Counted from the stretch's first letter, positions 10,289-19,912 are shown. The stretch: DNA of 64,000 nucleotides from Euphorbia lathyris (GCF_963576675.1 NC_088915.1:83461501-83525500); one strand, 5' to 3'. A program made the numbers and translations. The notes: generated by a model not told the origin, from the letters alone.

Positions 10289-11974
10289 ATGCTCGTAAAC
10301 AAAGCATATTCAACTGCAACTTGGAGAATCCAAATCAAGCAAAACCAGTTAGTCTCTCAAATCTCTTCAATTTTACTTCAAAGACACAACTGGATACCAC
10401 TCCTCCAAAATCTCAATCTCTCTTCTAAATTAACCTCTTCTCTCTTCCTCCAGATTCTCCATAAAACCCAATCTCACCCTCAAATCTCTCTCAATTTCTT
10501 CAATTGGGCCATTTCAAATCTCAAATTCAACCCCGATCTCAAATCTCAATGCTACCTCATCAATGTTTCCCTCGGATCAGATCTCACTCAACCCGCGAAA
10601 ACTATATTGGATTCTCTGGTTCAAACTCACCCTGTAAATCTCCTATTGAAGACCATGGTTGAAGCTTCTCGAGGTAAAATCTGTCAATCTGATCTATTAA
10701 GCTTTGTGCTTCAGTGTTATTTGGATAAGGGTTTGTTAATTGGGGGTTTGGAGGTATATAAGAAAATGAGAATTACTCGATCTATTCCTTCAATTCATGC
10801 TTGTAATTCTCTGCTTGATGTTTTACGAAGTGAAAATCAGATGAAATTGGGGTTTTGTTTGTTTGGTGCTATGATTCGAATTGGGATTTTGCCTGATAAA
10901 CTTACTTGGTCTTTGATTGCTCAGATTCTTTCCAAAAATGGGCAATTTGAGAGAATTGTTAAATTGTTAGACATGGATTTTTCTAATTCAGTGATGTATA
11001 ATTCTGTTATTGATAATTATTGTAAAATTGGGGATTTTGAAGCTGCTTTTGATCGTTTAAATCAAATGTGTGAAAGAAAACTTCATCCTGGTTTTAGTTC
11101 CTATAGCTCCATACTTGATGGAGCTTGCAGATATGGAAAGCTTGAAGTAATTGATAGAATAATGTCATTAATGGTGGATAAAGGGTTTCTTCCTAAGCAT
11201 CGGGTGATCGAATTCGATTCGATAATCCAAAAGCTTTGTAGTTTGGGTAGAGTGAATGCTACCAAAATGTTCTTCAAGAGGGCTGGAGACAACGGAATAG
11301 AATTGCAGGACGCTACTTATGGTTGTTTGCTAAGAGCGTATTCTATAGCGGGACAACTTGAGGACGCCATTGGAATACACAGACTAATCCTCGAAAGAGA
11401 CATTGCGATAAAGAACAATGCTCGTGAAGCATTCGTTGATCTTCTCTGCGAGGAAGATCACTCGGACGAGAATTATGACATACTGAAGGAGATCATCAGG
11501 AGTGGTTTTAGCCCACGAAAATCGAGTTTGTCGAAGTACATCTCATCGTTGTGTAACGAACGAAGGTGGAGAGAAGCAGAGGAGGTTTTGGTGGCGGGTT
11601 TTGAGAAAGGGATTGTTCCGGATTCATTGACATGCTGCAGCATTGTTAAGCATTACTGCTGCAGCAGACAGATTGGGAAAGCTGTTGAATTGCATAACGA
11701 ATTGGAGAAGCTGCGGGCGAGTTTAGATGTTGAAACGTACAATATGTTCCTCAGCGGATTGGTTAAGGCGGGAAGGGGCGAAGAATCGATCAGGGTGTTC
11801 GATTATATGAAGGGACTCGGTTTGATTGATGGTGCAAGTTTTACAATTGTAATTAGGGAGCTTTGCCGTTGCAAGGAAATGAGAAAAGCTATGAAACTTC
11901 ATGATGAAATGTTGAATTTGGGGCTTAAACCTGATAAAGCTGCATACAAAAGGTTGATTTTGGAATTCAAGTAG
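10289..11974 (+). CDS. P-class pentatricopeptide repeat (PPR) protein
   Basis: Intronless 561-residue protein. The N-terminal ~80 residues are rich in Ser, Gln, Leu and basic residues with few acids, fitting an organelle transit peptide (mitochondrion or plastid). From about residue 150 it is built of ~35-residue helical repeats typical of P-class PPR proteins, for example VMYNSVIDNYCKIGDFEAAF, FSSYSSILDGACRYGKLEVI, ATYGCLLRAYSIAGQLEDAI, DVETYNMFLSGLVKAGRGEE and a last repeat ending MLNLGLKPDKAAYKRLILEF. No C-terminal E, DYW or SMR domain is present. P-class proteins bind single-stranded organelle RNA and act in stabilisation, processing, splicing or translation. The specific target cannot be read here. 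The start is the first ATG after a duplicated leader. It may be the counterpart of Arabidopsis At4g21170-like PPR genes, but that is from memory and not tested. Confidence 0.93.
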   Translation: MLVNKAYSTATWRIQIKQNQLVSQISSILLQRHNWIPLLQNLNLSSKLTSSLFLQILHKTQSHPQISLNFFNWAISNLKFNPDLKSQCYLINVSLGSDLTQPAKTILDSLVQTHPVNLLLKTMVEASRGKICQSDLLSFVLQCYLDKGLLIGGLEVYKKMRITRSIPSIHACNSLLDVLRSENQMKLGFCLFGAMIRIGILPDKLTWSLIAQILSKNGQFERIVKLLDMDFSNSVMYNSVIDNYCKIGDFEAAFDRLNQMCERKLHPGFSSYSSILDGACRYGKLEVIDRIMSLMVDKGFLPKHRVIEFDSIIQKLCSLGRVNATKMFFKRAGDNGIELQDATYGCLLRAYSIAGQLEDAIGIHRLILERDIAIKNNAREAFVDLLCEEDHSDENYDILKEIIRSGFSPRKSSLSKYISSLCNERRWREAEEVLVAGFEKGIVPDSLTCCSIVKHYCCSRQIGKAVELHNELEKLRASLDVETYNMFLSGLVKAGRGEESIRVFDYMKGLGLIDGASFTIVIRELCRCKEMRKAMKLHDEMLNLGLKPDKAAYKRLILEFK

Positions 11975-12042
11975 GCTGAGCTTGGATAGCAATGATGTAA
12001 TTGGTTCCGGTTTTTAATGTATTTCATTTCCTTTAAAAAATG

Positions 12043-12602
12043 GATTAGGGCTAAATTTAACCTAATGTTTTTGACGAAGTTCAGATTTCAGATTTAATCT
12101 AAACGTACGAAATGATATAAATTTAATTCTAGCATTTAGAAGCAAGATAAAATTTAGTACCATGGTACCAAAAATTTAAAAATATTGATTTAACTATTAT
12201 GTAACTGTTACATCAGATCTTCCAAACATCAATTATATATAAAATATTTAATATATTACTAGCACAATTTTAAAAAAAATGTTGAAATGATAATCACTAT
12301 ATCGTCACATATAAGTTAATCACAATTTTTTTTCTTAAAGTATCTAAAATGTTTAGTGTGTTGTTAATATAATTACAAATAACCAACCAAAAATATATAA
12401 AACTGTTCAATTTTTCGACAAACTTGTTTGGAAGAACCACTGTGACATTTAAATAACAATCAACACATTTTTTCAAATTTTTGTAATGTTGGTCTAAAAT
12501 TGACATTGCTTGAAAACATGCGGATTAAATTTGTACAATTTTATATATTAGGACTAAATCTGTATTTTTCTGAAAATGTTAGGATCAAATTTGGTCATTA
12601 TC
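12043..12602. mobile_element. Mutator-like MITE
   Basis: Ends are inverted: GATTAGGGCTAAATTTAACC on the left against GATAATGACCAAATTTGATC (complement of the right end). Internal pairing continues for tens of bases. Flanks TAAAAAATG and TCAAAAAAA agree at 7 of 9 positions, compatible with an eroded 9-bp target duplication. Confidence 0.55.
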
Positions 12603-12754
12603 TCAAAAAAATATATAATCAGCCATAATATTAAAGATTAAAGCATTATTTGGCGGTTTTAGTATCCAAAATTTTATAATTTACCCAATGTGATATCATT
12701 TGCTAATATTTAGATATTTCCATATATGATATGAGATGATAATGCTATTTGTTT
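12603..12754. other. AT-rich spacer
   Basis: No gene or repeat boundary seen. Confidence 0.5.
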
Positions 12755-13286
12755 GAATAGCCAGAATTTGATCAAAGGTATTAGAAAGATTTGTTCTTCC
12801 ATTGAGTCCATCAATTTCAGCCATATTTTCAGAGAACAGATCAGGTAGCGGATCGTTTAGTAGGCCCAGTGAAGGTTTGGTGAAATTGAATACTGACGGC
12901 TCTTGTCTAAGAGATGGTAAGATTTCTGCTGGAGGGGTGTTAAGAAATGCAGGAGGCGGCTGGGTGTATGGGTTTACTCAAAATTTAGGTAAAGGGTCTT
13001 CCTTTTCGGCGGAGCTCTGGGGGATTTATTCTGGTCTCAGATTAGCTATTAATCTGGGTTTGAAAAAGCTGATCGTTGAATCTGACAATATGGAAGCTTT
13101 CAGAATGATCTCTGATATGAATTCTACTTGTCTAAGTAGCAAGAACTTAATCAAAGGGATAAGAAGGTTTTGTTCTTCTTTCGAGTCCATCAATTTCTGT
13201 CACATTTTCAGGGAGCAAAATAGGGTGGCGGACCATCTTGCAGAAGAAGACCACATGAGGAGTCTGGGAGTTTCTACCTTCTCTTA
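12755..13286 (+). pseudogene. LINE-A: 5'-truncated L1-type LINE, RNase H part
   Basis: From about 12860 the frame encodes an RNase H domain of plant L1-type LINEs: LVKLNTDGSCLRDGKISAGG, AELWGIYSGLRLAI, KKLIVESDNMEAF and NRVADHLAEE. The catalytic-type residues D (NTDGS), E (AELW), D (ESDN) and the C-terminal D (VADHL) are present. Immediately before it (12755-12860) lies a second, partial copy of the domain's own 3' part (NLIKGIRKICSSIESINFSH..., HIFRE, then VADRL). The reading order is therefore end-of-domain followed by start-of-domain, implying a tandem or template-switch rearrangement. The 3' end of LINE-A continues at 15597 after an inserted element. Confidence 0.8.
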
Positions 13287-13317
13287 GGCCCTGTTCTTTA
13301 TCACTTAATTTCAGTAA

Positions 13318-13440
13318 CAATCAGTTCAGTTCAATTCAGTTCAGTTCAGTTCGGTTCAATTCAATTCAATTCAATTCAGTTCAGCATTCAGTTTCAGCAT
13401 CCAGTTTCAGCATTCAGTTTCAATATTCAGTAATTTATCA
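13318..13440. repeat. TTCAG pentamer array, left subterminal
   Basis: Runs of TTCAG with TTCAA and CATTCAG variants. A sister array at 15420-15570 lies near the other end in the same orientation, so these are direct rather than inverted subterminal arrays. Confidence 0.85.
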
Positions 13441-13642
13441 TTATTTATTATATTATAATTATTTATATATAATTTATTATAATTATTATTATTATTTATC
13501 TATAATTTATCATTATTTATTATTATTATTTATAGTTTATCATTATCTATAAATTAGATAAAAGTCAAAAAATGATAGTTTATTAAAGTATATATGGTTT
13601 AATAAAAAAAATAAAACTAAAGTATGCATCCATATTTAAAAA

Positions 13643-13829
13643 TTAGGAATTGCATCCATATTATGAATTATTTCTCAAATTTATCCAATTTATCAATGTT
13701 AGGGATAAAATTCCACCATTTTAGACGTTAGAGGTAAAATTACTTCTGACCCAAAACGTTATTTTTGCACTTTAACTCTTAATTAAAATAAAAAGTTAAG
13801 AGTTTGTATTCATATGAATATTTGTATTT
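13643..13829 (+). repeat. 187-bp target-site duplication of LINE-B, left copy
   Basis: Identical by eye, base for base, to 14950-15136. It begins TTAGGAATTGCATCC and ends GAATATTTGTATTT. The LINE-B poly(A) abuts it directly (as poly(T) on the + strand from 13830). Confidence 0.9.
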
Positions 13830-14949
13830 TTTTTTTTGGTAAGAAGGGAAGAAAAAAAACAAACAAACAAAAACCTAACCCGGGATCAGTCTAGGAAGAC
13901 TGACCCCAATCCTATCCTCAAGAAGAGAAGGTAACAGAAAAGAAGGAGGAACGGAAAGGGTAGAAACACCTAACATCCCCCCATGCCCAGCAGCTGCCAA
14001 GCGATCCGCCACGCGGTTTTGCTCCCTATAAATATGGGAGAAGGTAAGAGAATCGAAGGCAGGACGAAGCCTCAAGATGGCTTTAATGAGATTCTGACTC
14101 TTAAGACAAACAGCCTGTCTATCCGAAATCCTGTTGATAGCCTCCAAATTGTCAGACTCCACCGAAAGTCTTTTAACACCCATGCGAATGGCGAGTTTAA
14201 TGCCAGACAAGATCCCCCAGAGCTCCGCAGTAAAGGAGGAGCTCGTACCTAAGTTATGGGTAAACCCAGCCAGCTAGGCGCCACCAGCATCCCGAAGAAC
14301 TCCACCAGCAGCAATTCTGCCATTACTAAGGCAGGAGCCATCCGTATTCAACTTGACAACCCCTTCCCTGGGCTTCCTCCAACCAACTAACTGGATCTCT
14401 TTAACCGGGGAGGGGTGAACCAGGGGCTCTCCTTCAAAACTCTTTATAATAACAGAGAGTTTTTTCGAGAAGTAAAACCGGAGGTCAGGAATAAAGACAG
14501 TCTTCTCAGCAAATAACTCTTCATTCCTCCATTTCCACATTTGGTGACAAATAATAGCGAAGAGAATAGCCCCGTGCTCCATACTGGCCAACAAATTCCC
14601 ATTAACGCCTTCAGAGAACCAGTCAATATCAGAGAACCCCATAAAGGAAGGAAGGATGTGGTGAGGAAGGACCCCTTCCCAAACCTTTCTACTATTCGGG
14701 CAATCCCTCAAAGCATGGCACAAGGTTTCCACATGGCCGCTGCATCTGCTACAGGCACCAGATACATCCAAGTGCCTTCTGTGTCTATCTGCATTCGTGA
14801 GGAGCCTGTCTTTGACTCCCAGCCATAGGAAACTCCTAATGCGGTAGGGGACTTTGAGGGCCCAAATGGACTTCCAAATTTCCAAGGGAGTATAAGCCCT
14901 ATTAGGGGTAAAAGCTTCATAGGCCGATTTGCAAGAATAAGAACAATTG
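13830..14949 (-). pseudogene. LINE-B: 5'-truncated L1-type LINE (zinc-binding RT domain plus RNase H)
   Basis: Read on the minus strand from 14949. A C-terminal LINE ORF2 fragment starts ...SCKSAYEAFTPNRAYTPLEI, continues through the zf-RVT region (KVPYRIRSFLWLGVKDRLLT, CSRCSGHVETLCHALRDCPN), then RNase H (VVKLNTDGSCLSNGRIAAGG, TAELWGILSGIKLAI, SVESDNLEA, NRVADRLAAAG). One in-frame TAG (14274-14276) splits it; otherwise the frame is open to 13875. The 3'UTR contains CTGATCCCGGGTTAGG and ends in poly(A). It is related to LINE-A in both protein and 3'UTR, so a member of the same family inserted into a transposon that had inserted into LINE-A. Only the distal ORF2 is present, as usual for abortive target-primed reverse transcription. 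Confidence 0.9.
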
Positions 14950-15136
14950 TTAGGAATTGCATCCATATTATGAATTATTTCTCAAATTTATCCAATTTAT
15001 CAATGTTAGGGATAAAATTCCACCATTTTAGACGTTAGAGGTAAAATTACTTCTGACCCAAAACGTTATTTTTGCACTTTAACTCTTAATTAAAATAAAA
15101 AGTTAAGAGTTTGTATTCATATGAATATTTGTATTT
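14950..15136 (+). repeat. 187-bp target-site duplication of LINE-B, right copy
   Basis: Second copy of 13643-13829. Most LINE target duplications are about 5-20 bp, so this length is unusual. Identity of the copies points to a recent insertion. Confidence 0.9.
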
Positions 15137-15419
15137 AATTTCATAGGCTTTAAATTATATATAAATTTGTGTTTGTATGTAATTTGTATTTTTAATTTAA
15201 ATTAGACTTATTTTTATTTAATGTCATAGGCTTTTATCGAGCCAAGATTTTATCATCCCGGGCTTTTATTTGATATTCAATTTAGTTTTATCTTTAATAA
15301 TATATTTATTTATTATTGATATTATTAAATTTATTAGAACCATTATTATTATTATAAGTTCATTAATGTCCAATATTATCATGAAAATTATTTTAAAGTC
15401 TAATATCATCATTATTGTT

Positions 15420-15570
15420 AAGTTCGGTTAAGTTCGGTAGCATTCAGTTAAGGTCAGCAGCATTCAGTTAAGTTCAGTATTCAGTAGTATTCAGTTAAAT
15501 TCAGTTCAGTATTCAGCAGTATTCAGTTCAGTTCAGTTCAGTTCAATTCAGTTCAGTTCAGTTCAGTTTT
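15420..15570. repeat. TTCAG pentamer array, right subterminal
   Basis: Interspersed TTCAG, ATTCAG and GGTTCAG units ending just before the right terminal inverted repeat of the Harbinger-like element. Confidence 0.85.
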
Positions 15571-15596
15571 TTTCAGCGATAAAGAACAGAGTCTTG

Positions 15597-15728
15597 TCCT
15601 CCTAACTTCCTTTCTTCTCTTCCGAGGGATGATATGGTTGGGATCGGTTTTCCTAAACTGATCCCGGACTAAGTCTTTGTTGTTGTGGTGTTTTGTTTTC
15701 CCTTTCCTATCCTACCAAAAAAAAAAAA
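15597..15728 (+). mobile_element. LINE-A 3' end with poly(A)
   Basis: Homologous to the 3'UTR of LINE-B: CTTCTCTTCC, GATCGGTTTTCCTA, ACTGATCCCGG, a T-rich tract, then CCTACC followed by about 12 A. It completes LINE-A, which is otherwise interrupted after 13286. Confidence 0.8.
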
Positions 15729-15995
15729 TAAATCTGATATCCAAAATGAGTTACATACCACCTTTGAGAATACGCAAATTTCAAAATTTTAGATAACATG
15801 TTGCCAAGTGAGTGTTTAGGCCTAATATTAACCGTATAACGCAAAACGACATCGTAGGTCGTATGACATGAAATTGATTGCCCACGTGTCATTAACACAT
15901 TGGAGGATCCACGGAAGCAGCTCTTACCCCCAAACACAAAAACGAAAAGCAACGAACTTTCTTCCCCCACACACACAGTGGGAAGTCGCCCAAAA
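15729..15995 (+). promoter_or_regulatory. Probable OST3/OST6 promoter and 5'UTR
   Basis: Spacer between the LINE-A poly(A) and the OST start codon. It holds a G-box CACGTG at 15883-15888 (CCCACGTGTC context), which can bind bZIP or bHLH factors. No convincing TATA box was found. If the upstream in-frame ATG at 15900 were used, 32 residues with no signal-like character would be added, so it is treated as 5'UTR. Confidence 0.45.
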
Positions 15996-17039
15996 ATGGC
16001 TCTCTCGCCAAACACCTCCCCGCTCCTCCTCCTTCTCCTAACGCCTCTCCTCTTCATCTCCGTCGCGAACTCCGCTTCTCAGTCGGAAGAGATCGTCGCC
16101 GAGCTTCTCTACCTCCAATCGCAGTCAGATTCCGGCCTAATCCACTTAGACGATCACAAAGTCTCTCGCTTCCTAACCTCCACTAAAGCCCCACGCCCTT
16201 ACTCTCTTCTCATCTTCTTCGACGCCAAACAGCTCCATGACAAGAGCGAACTCCGCCTCCAAGATATTCACCACGAGTTCTCACTCCTCGCCTCTTCCTT
16301 CATCACCAACAACGCGGATAAATCGTCTGGATCTAACGGTAAACTCTTCTTCTGCTATATTGAGTTCAAGGAAGCTCAATCGACATTCTCTCTGTTTGGC
16401 GTCAATTCCCTCCCTCACATCCGCCTAATCGGTCCCAATGTTAAAAACCCTAAAGATTCTGAGTCTATGGATCAAGGTGATTTGGCTAGAATGGCTGAAT
16501 CGATGGCCGAATTCGTTGAATCCAGGACCAAGCTCTCCGTTGGACCAATCCACCGTCCACCAATTGTGTCAAGGAATCAAATCGCTTTTATAATTGTCAT
16601 TTTGCTTATCTGGTTTCCGTTTATGATTAAGAAGGTATTGAGCGGCCAGACATTGCTTCACGATCCGAAAATCTGGCTCGGTGGGGCTATATTTGTGTAC
16701 TTTTTCAGTGTTTCCGGCGCGATGCACAACATTATTCGTAAGATGCCTATGTTTTTGGCTGACCGGAACGACCCCAACAAGCTTGTTTTCTTTTACCAGG
16801 GGTCTGGTATGCAGCTGGGAGCAGAGGGATTTGCGATTGGGTTCTTGTACACTATTGTTGGGCTATTGTTAGCATTTATTACTCATGTTCTGGTAATGGT
16901 TAAGAATGTGACGGTGCAGAGAACTATTATGATTATTTCACTGGTTGTTTCGTTTTGGGCTGTGAATAAAGTTATCTCTTTGGACAATTGGAAGACTGGA
17001 TACGGAGTTCATACATTCTGGCCTTCCAGTTGGAAGTGA
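15996..17039 (+). CDS. OST3/6: Oligosaccharyltransferase subunit OST3/OST6 family
   Basis: Intronless, 347 residues. Residues 1-27 form a signal peptide (LLLLLLTPLLFISVANSA). Residues ~28-180 match the lumenal thioredoxin-like domain (PYSLLIFFDAKQL, KLFFCYIEF, and the cis-Pro loop NSLPHIRLI with P140). Four membrane helices follow at about 196-212, 227-247, 279-301 and 309-329, with the family's GAMHNIIRKMP and YQGSGMQLGAEGFAIGFLYT signatures. The protein is a subunit of the ER oligosaccharyltransferase that N-glycosylates nascent proteins; fungal and animal members assist by transient disulfides with substrates. The CxxC redox motif is absent (HDKSELR is at that position), so thiol chemistry is unlikely. 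Start chosen at the ATG with AAAAATGGC context directly before the signal peptide. Lies downstream of a LINE nest. Confidence 0.95.
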   Translation: MALSPNTSPLLLLLLTPLLFISVANSASQSEEIVAELLYLQSQSDSGLIHLDDHKVSRFLTSTKAPRPYSLLIFFDAKQLHDKSELRLQDIHHEFSLLASSFITNNADKSSGSNGKLFFCYIEFKEAQSTFSLFGVNSLPHIRLIGPNVKNPKDSESMDQGDLARMAESMAEFVESRTKLSVGPIHRPPIVSRNQIAFIIVILLIWFPFMIKKVLSGQTLLHDPKIWLGGAIFVYFFSVSGAMHNIIRKMPMFLADRNDPNKLVFFYQGSGMQLGAEGFAIGFLYTIVGLLLAFITHVLVMVKNVTVQRTIMIISLVVSFWAVNKVISLDNWKTGYGVHTFWPSSWK

Positions 17040-17823
17040 GGATGCCTGTTGGTTTTCGAGAACTAAAAGGTGATCATTTTTGCTTTAGTGAAACTATATT
17101 TGTATAAGACTTAGATGTTTCAGTGTATTATTTTTTTGCTTATGAAATAGATGGCTGCATTTAACAAGCATTTTGTGCCAAACATATGATTTTTGGTGCA
17201 AAAGATGATTGCTAGCAATTTGCTAAGAATCATGAGTATTTTAGTTTAGTCTTGTTATGATTTTGGTATCTCTAAACTTTAGAATTGCAAGATAGATAGA
17301 TAGCATTTGCTGATTGTTTATCTTGTTCCCTCGTATAACTTGGCGTCATAATTGGAGCACTGAAAACTAGTTAGGGCTGTCAATTTATGACGGGAAAACA
17401 TGGTTTGACACAATTTTTATTTTTACTTGTTGTGATGTTTTTCTGCAAATTGAGTCATTATTGGGCAGAAGATTTTACTTGTTTAGTTTTTGCTTGTATA
17501 ACCAAGAGCCAGACTATGCTATTGAGTTACTGAAATTTGGTTTGCATATGAGTGTCTTTTTTTTCTATTGTATATGACATGTATAAGAAGCTTTGGGGAT
17601 TTGAAATTCTTCTGATGTGATTGAGAGAGACAGTAGAGAGTGACATTGTAACATTTTTAAAGAATAGTTACTCAATTCCACTTAGTTTTGAACTTGAAAA
17701 TAATTGAAATAGGATGATTGAAGTTATAGGCCCGGCTAGAAGTAGGATACTGATGGATTTTGGATACTTGGTTTTTCTTAACTTTACATTTGTGTTGATT
17801 TAATTGGAAAATGGTAGGTCGAT
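17040..17823. other. OST3/6 3' flank, no gene seen
   Basis: Probably holds the 3'UTR in its first few hundred bases (TGTATAAGACTTAG and AT-rich stretches). No further coding sequence recognised. Confidence 0.5.
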
Positions 17824-18149
17824 TGTTAACAATGCTGTAGGAGATAATAACAATAGGGTGGGCCCTAGAGTGTGGAGAGTGTATGAGAGAAGGAAGAAAG
17901 GGGGACACTTGGCTGAATAGGACTTGTCAGGGGTGCTAGGAGTTTGGGTGTCCTGTAGCAAGGCTATTAGATAAAGGAGTGAGGCTGTAAAGAGGGTATT
18001 GGGCATATTCTTAGTTTTGGGACTTACTGCAGTAGCAGCAGTCTGGGGAAGGGGACGCAGTCCCTGTGTAGGGTGACTGTGTGTTGAGAGCTCTTTTGTA
18101 ACTCCTGTCTTCTCTTTAATCTAAATAGTACTTATTATTCACTGTTCCA
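17824..18149 (+). repeat. Probable solo LTR (copia-like)
   Basis: A 326-bp block starting TGTTAACA and ending TGTTCCA with TG...CA ends. Flanks TCGAT and TTGAT agree at 4 of 5 bases, like an eroded 5-bp target duplication. The interior has leader-like CTCTTTTGTAACTCCTG and TCTCTTTAATCT. No internal retroelement region adjoins it. Confidence 0.45.
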
Positions 18150-18459
18150 TTGATATTGAGCTGGTTAGTTGTTGTTCTCTATCATTGATGAGGATAGACA
18201 TTCGAACTCTGGCTGGCTAGTTAATTGCGGTGTATGCCTTTGATTCAAGCTTTTGAAAAGATTGAATGGTATAATTAGATTGGAAGTTAGAAAATTACCA
18301 TTCCATTAGTCTTGAAAAAGATAATGGCAATGCTGAGTGCCTCCATTTTGTTGAGCCATTTTAAGTTTGGGACATGTCGTTGGCCAGATTAAGTTATTTG
18401 ATCTGAGTTATTAGCCTCATGAAGGAATTTAATTCCTTGAATATCTTTTTTCTGGGTTA

Positions 18460-18860
18460 GTTACACCCATGATCCTCCATCTATTAAAAATGGAACAGAA
18501 TTGCCATAACATTTAAATTCATAAAGAGAAACCCCTTGTCATTTGACTTTTGTTTCTTCTATTGTTCTTTTAACTGGAAATCAGCAAATCCATTCGCCGG
18601 AGATGTCACGTGGGTCTCAAAGTCACTACTTTTTTTTTTATGTGTGTACTAGGGATGCAAGAAAAGAATTAATTTTTGTTGTTCTTTTACTTCCCACATG
18701 GTTGAAAATGGTTGACAATGACACCCACGTGGCATCTCCAATAAACGAGTTAGTTGATTTACAGTCAAAAGGAAAAAAATAGCGTGTTCTGCAATTCTGT
18801 TTCATTTCTGATGCTTGGAGTACCATGGTTGTAATCAACCCCTTTTTTCGCAAGTTTTTG
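18460..18860. repeat. Dispersed repeat shared with the RIC gene intron
   Basis: Shares ordered phrases with 60590-60880: ATGGAACAGAATTGCCATAA versus ATGAAACGGAATTGTCATAA, TGTTTCTTCT(A/G)TTGT, GAAATCA(G/A)(C/T)AAA(T/C)CCATT and AC(A/C)CCCACGTGG-like words. Boundaries and type unknown; it may be a MITE. Confidence 0.55.
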
Positions 18861-19073
18861 ACTAATACTGGAGAATATAGGATTTCTTTCAGACTCTGAG
18901 CTGGCTTATGTAGCAGAGTTAGATACCAAGATACTACAAATGTGACAATGATTGAATACTTCTGTTTTCCCTGTGTTCGGATATATGATTAGATTAAGGT
19001 TCATACGTTGTCTTCTTAGAATGTATAGATACTTATGATCTGGTTATTCAAGTTGGAAAAGAAGTAAATTAAA

Positions 19074-19470
19074 GGCTCAATACATCTGTTGCCCCCCTGT
19101 ACTTGGCCCAAAACTTGAACTGTATTCCTGAACTTTCAAAAGTTCCAAATGACCCCTATCCTTATCCAATTGCATTCAATAACCCTTTATTCTTGTCCAA
19201 TTGCATTCAATTATCCCTATTCTTGTCGAATTGCATTCAATAACCCCAAAACTTCAACTGCCCCGTAAACTTTCAAAAGTTCCTAATTATTTGTGTTTTT
19301 GACACATGAGGGAGCATATCTCCCATTTTCGTCATCTAACAAATTCTATTGAGAAATAGGGGGCTATTGAATGCAATTGGACATAAATAGGGGTCATTTG
19401 GAACTTTTGAAAGTTTAAGGAGCAGTTGAAGTTTTGGGCCAAATACAGAAAGCAACATATGTATTAGGCC
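19074..19470. mobile_element. Mutator-like MITE
   Basis: Inverted ends GGCTCAATACATCTGTTGC and GCAACATATGTATTAGGCC, with long internal pairing (CTTTCAAAAGTTCCAAATGA against TCATTTGGAACTTTTGAAAG). Flanks TAAATTAAA (19065-19073) and TAAATTGAA (19471-19479) match 8 of 9, a Mutator-type 9-bp duplication. Confidence 0.8.
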
Positions 19471-19562
19471 TAAATTGAATGACTGTGAAAAGCTTCCAAC
19501 GATTCCCCTCTTCATGAATGTTGTTTTGGATGGGTTATGCTATTGCATAGGGACAACATTTT

Positions 19563-19735
19563 GAGGTGGCAATTTCATGTTTCGTGTCAAAATCGTGTTA
19601 TCTCATATATATGTTCCATATGGTTTTATATGTTATAAATGCTAGAAAAATGATTTTCGTGTCACTCGTGTCGTGTCAGTCGGGTTGTCTCTGTAAATCG
19701 TGTTTTCGTGTCAGAAATTACCACCCTAAGTTTTC
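19563..19735. repeat. TGGCAATTTCRTGTTTCGTGTC repeat, copy 1
   Basis: About 170 bp, repeated at 20098-20270 with high similarity (shared ATCTCATATATATGTTCCAT-type stretch and GCTAGAAAAATGATTT). Weak relatives appear near 61290-61400 and 63900-64000. Ends suggest a short DNA element. Confidence 0.65.
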
Positions 19736-19912
19736 AAATTTTGACTAGGCATCAACCCTTGGGTTTTCGCATGTTTGGGTTTTCTTAACTTCACATGTGG
19801 AGGTGGAAATTTGGATTGGTGTGTTCTCATCGTGTTATGTTATCTATGAGTTGTGTTAATCAGATTGTGTCGGTAAATCGTGCTGTCATGTTAGAAATTG
19901 TCACCCCTAAGC

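Larger units (their letters stand above)
13287..15593. mobile_element. Harbinger-like DNA element with TTCAG-rich ends, split by LINE-B
   Basis: The left end reads GGCCCTGTTCTTTATC and the right end is its near-complement GATAAAGAACAGAGTC. Flanking trinucleotides are TTA (13284-13286) and TTG (15594-15596), consistent with an eroded TTA-type duplication of PIF/Harbinger elements. Just inside both ends are arrays of TTCAG/TTCAA pentamers (13318-13440 and 15420-15570). No transposase is present. It sits inside LINE-A, whose 3' end resumes on the right side. Family assignment is an inference from termini and target duplication only. Confidence 0.6.

Noticed and set aside
10289..11974. PPR gene as a restorer-of-fertility-like (RFL) gene
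   Set aside because: It is P-class, but sequence alone shows no RFL-cluster context or diagnostic feature; no claim is made.
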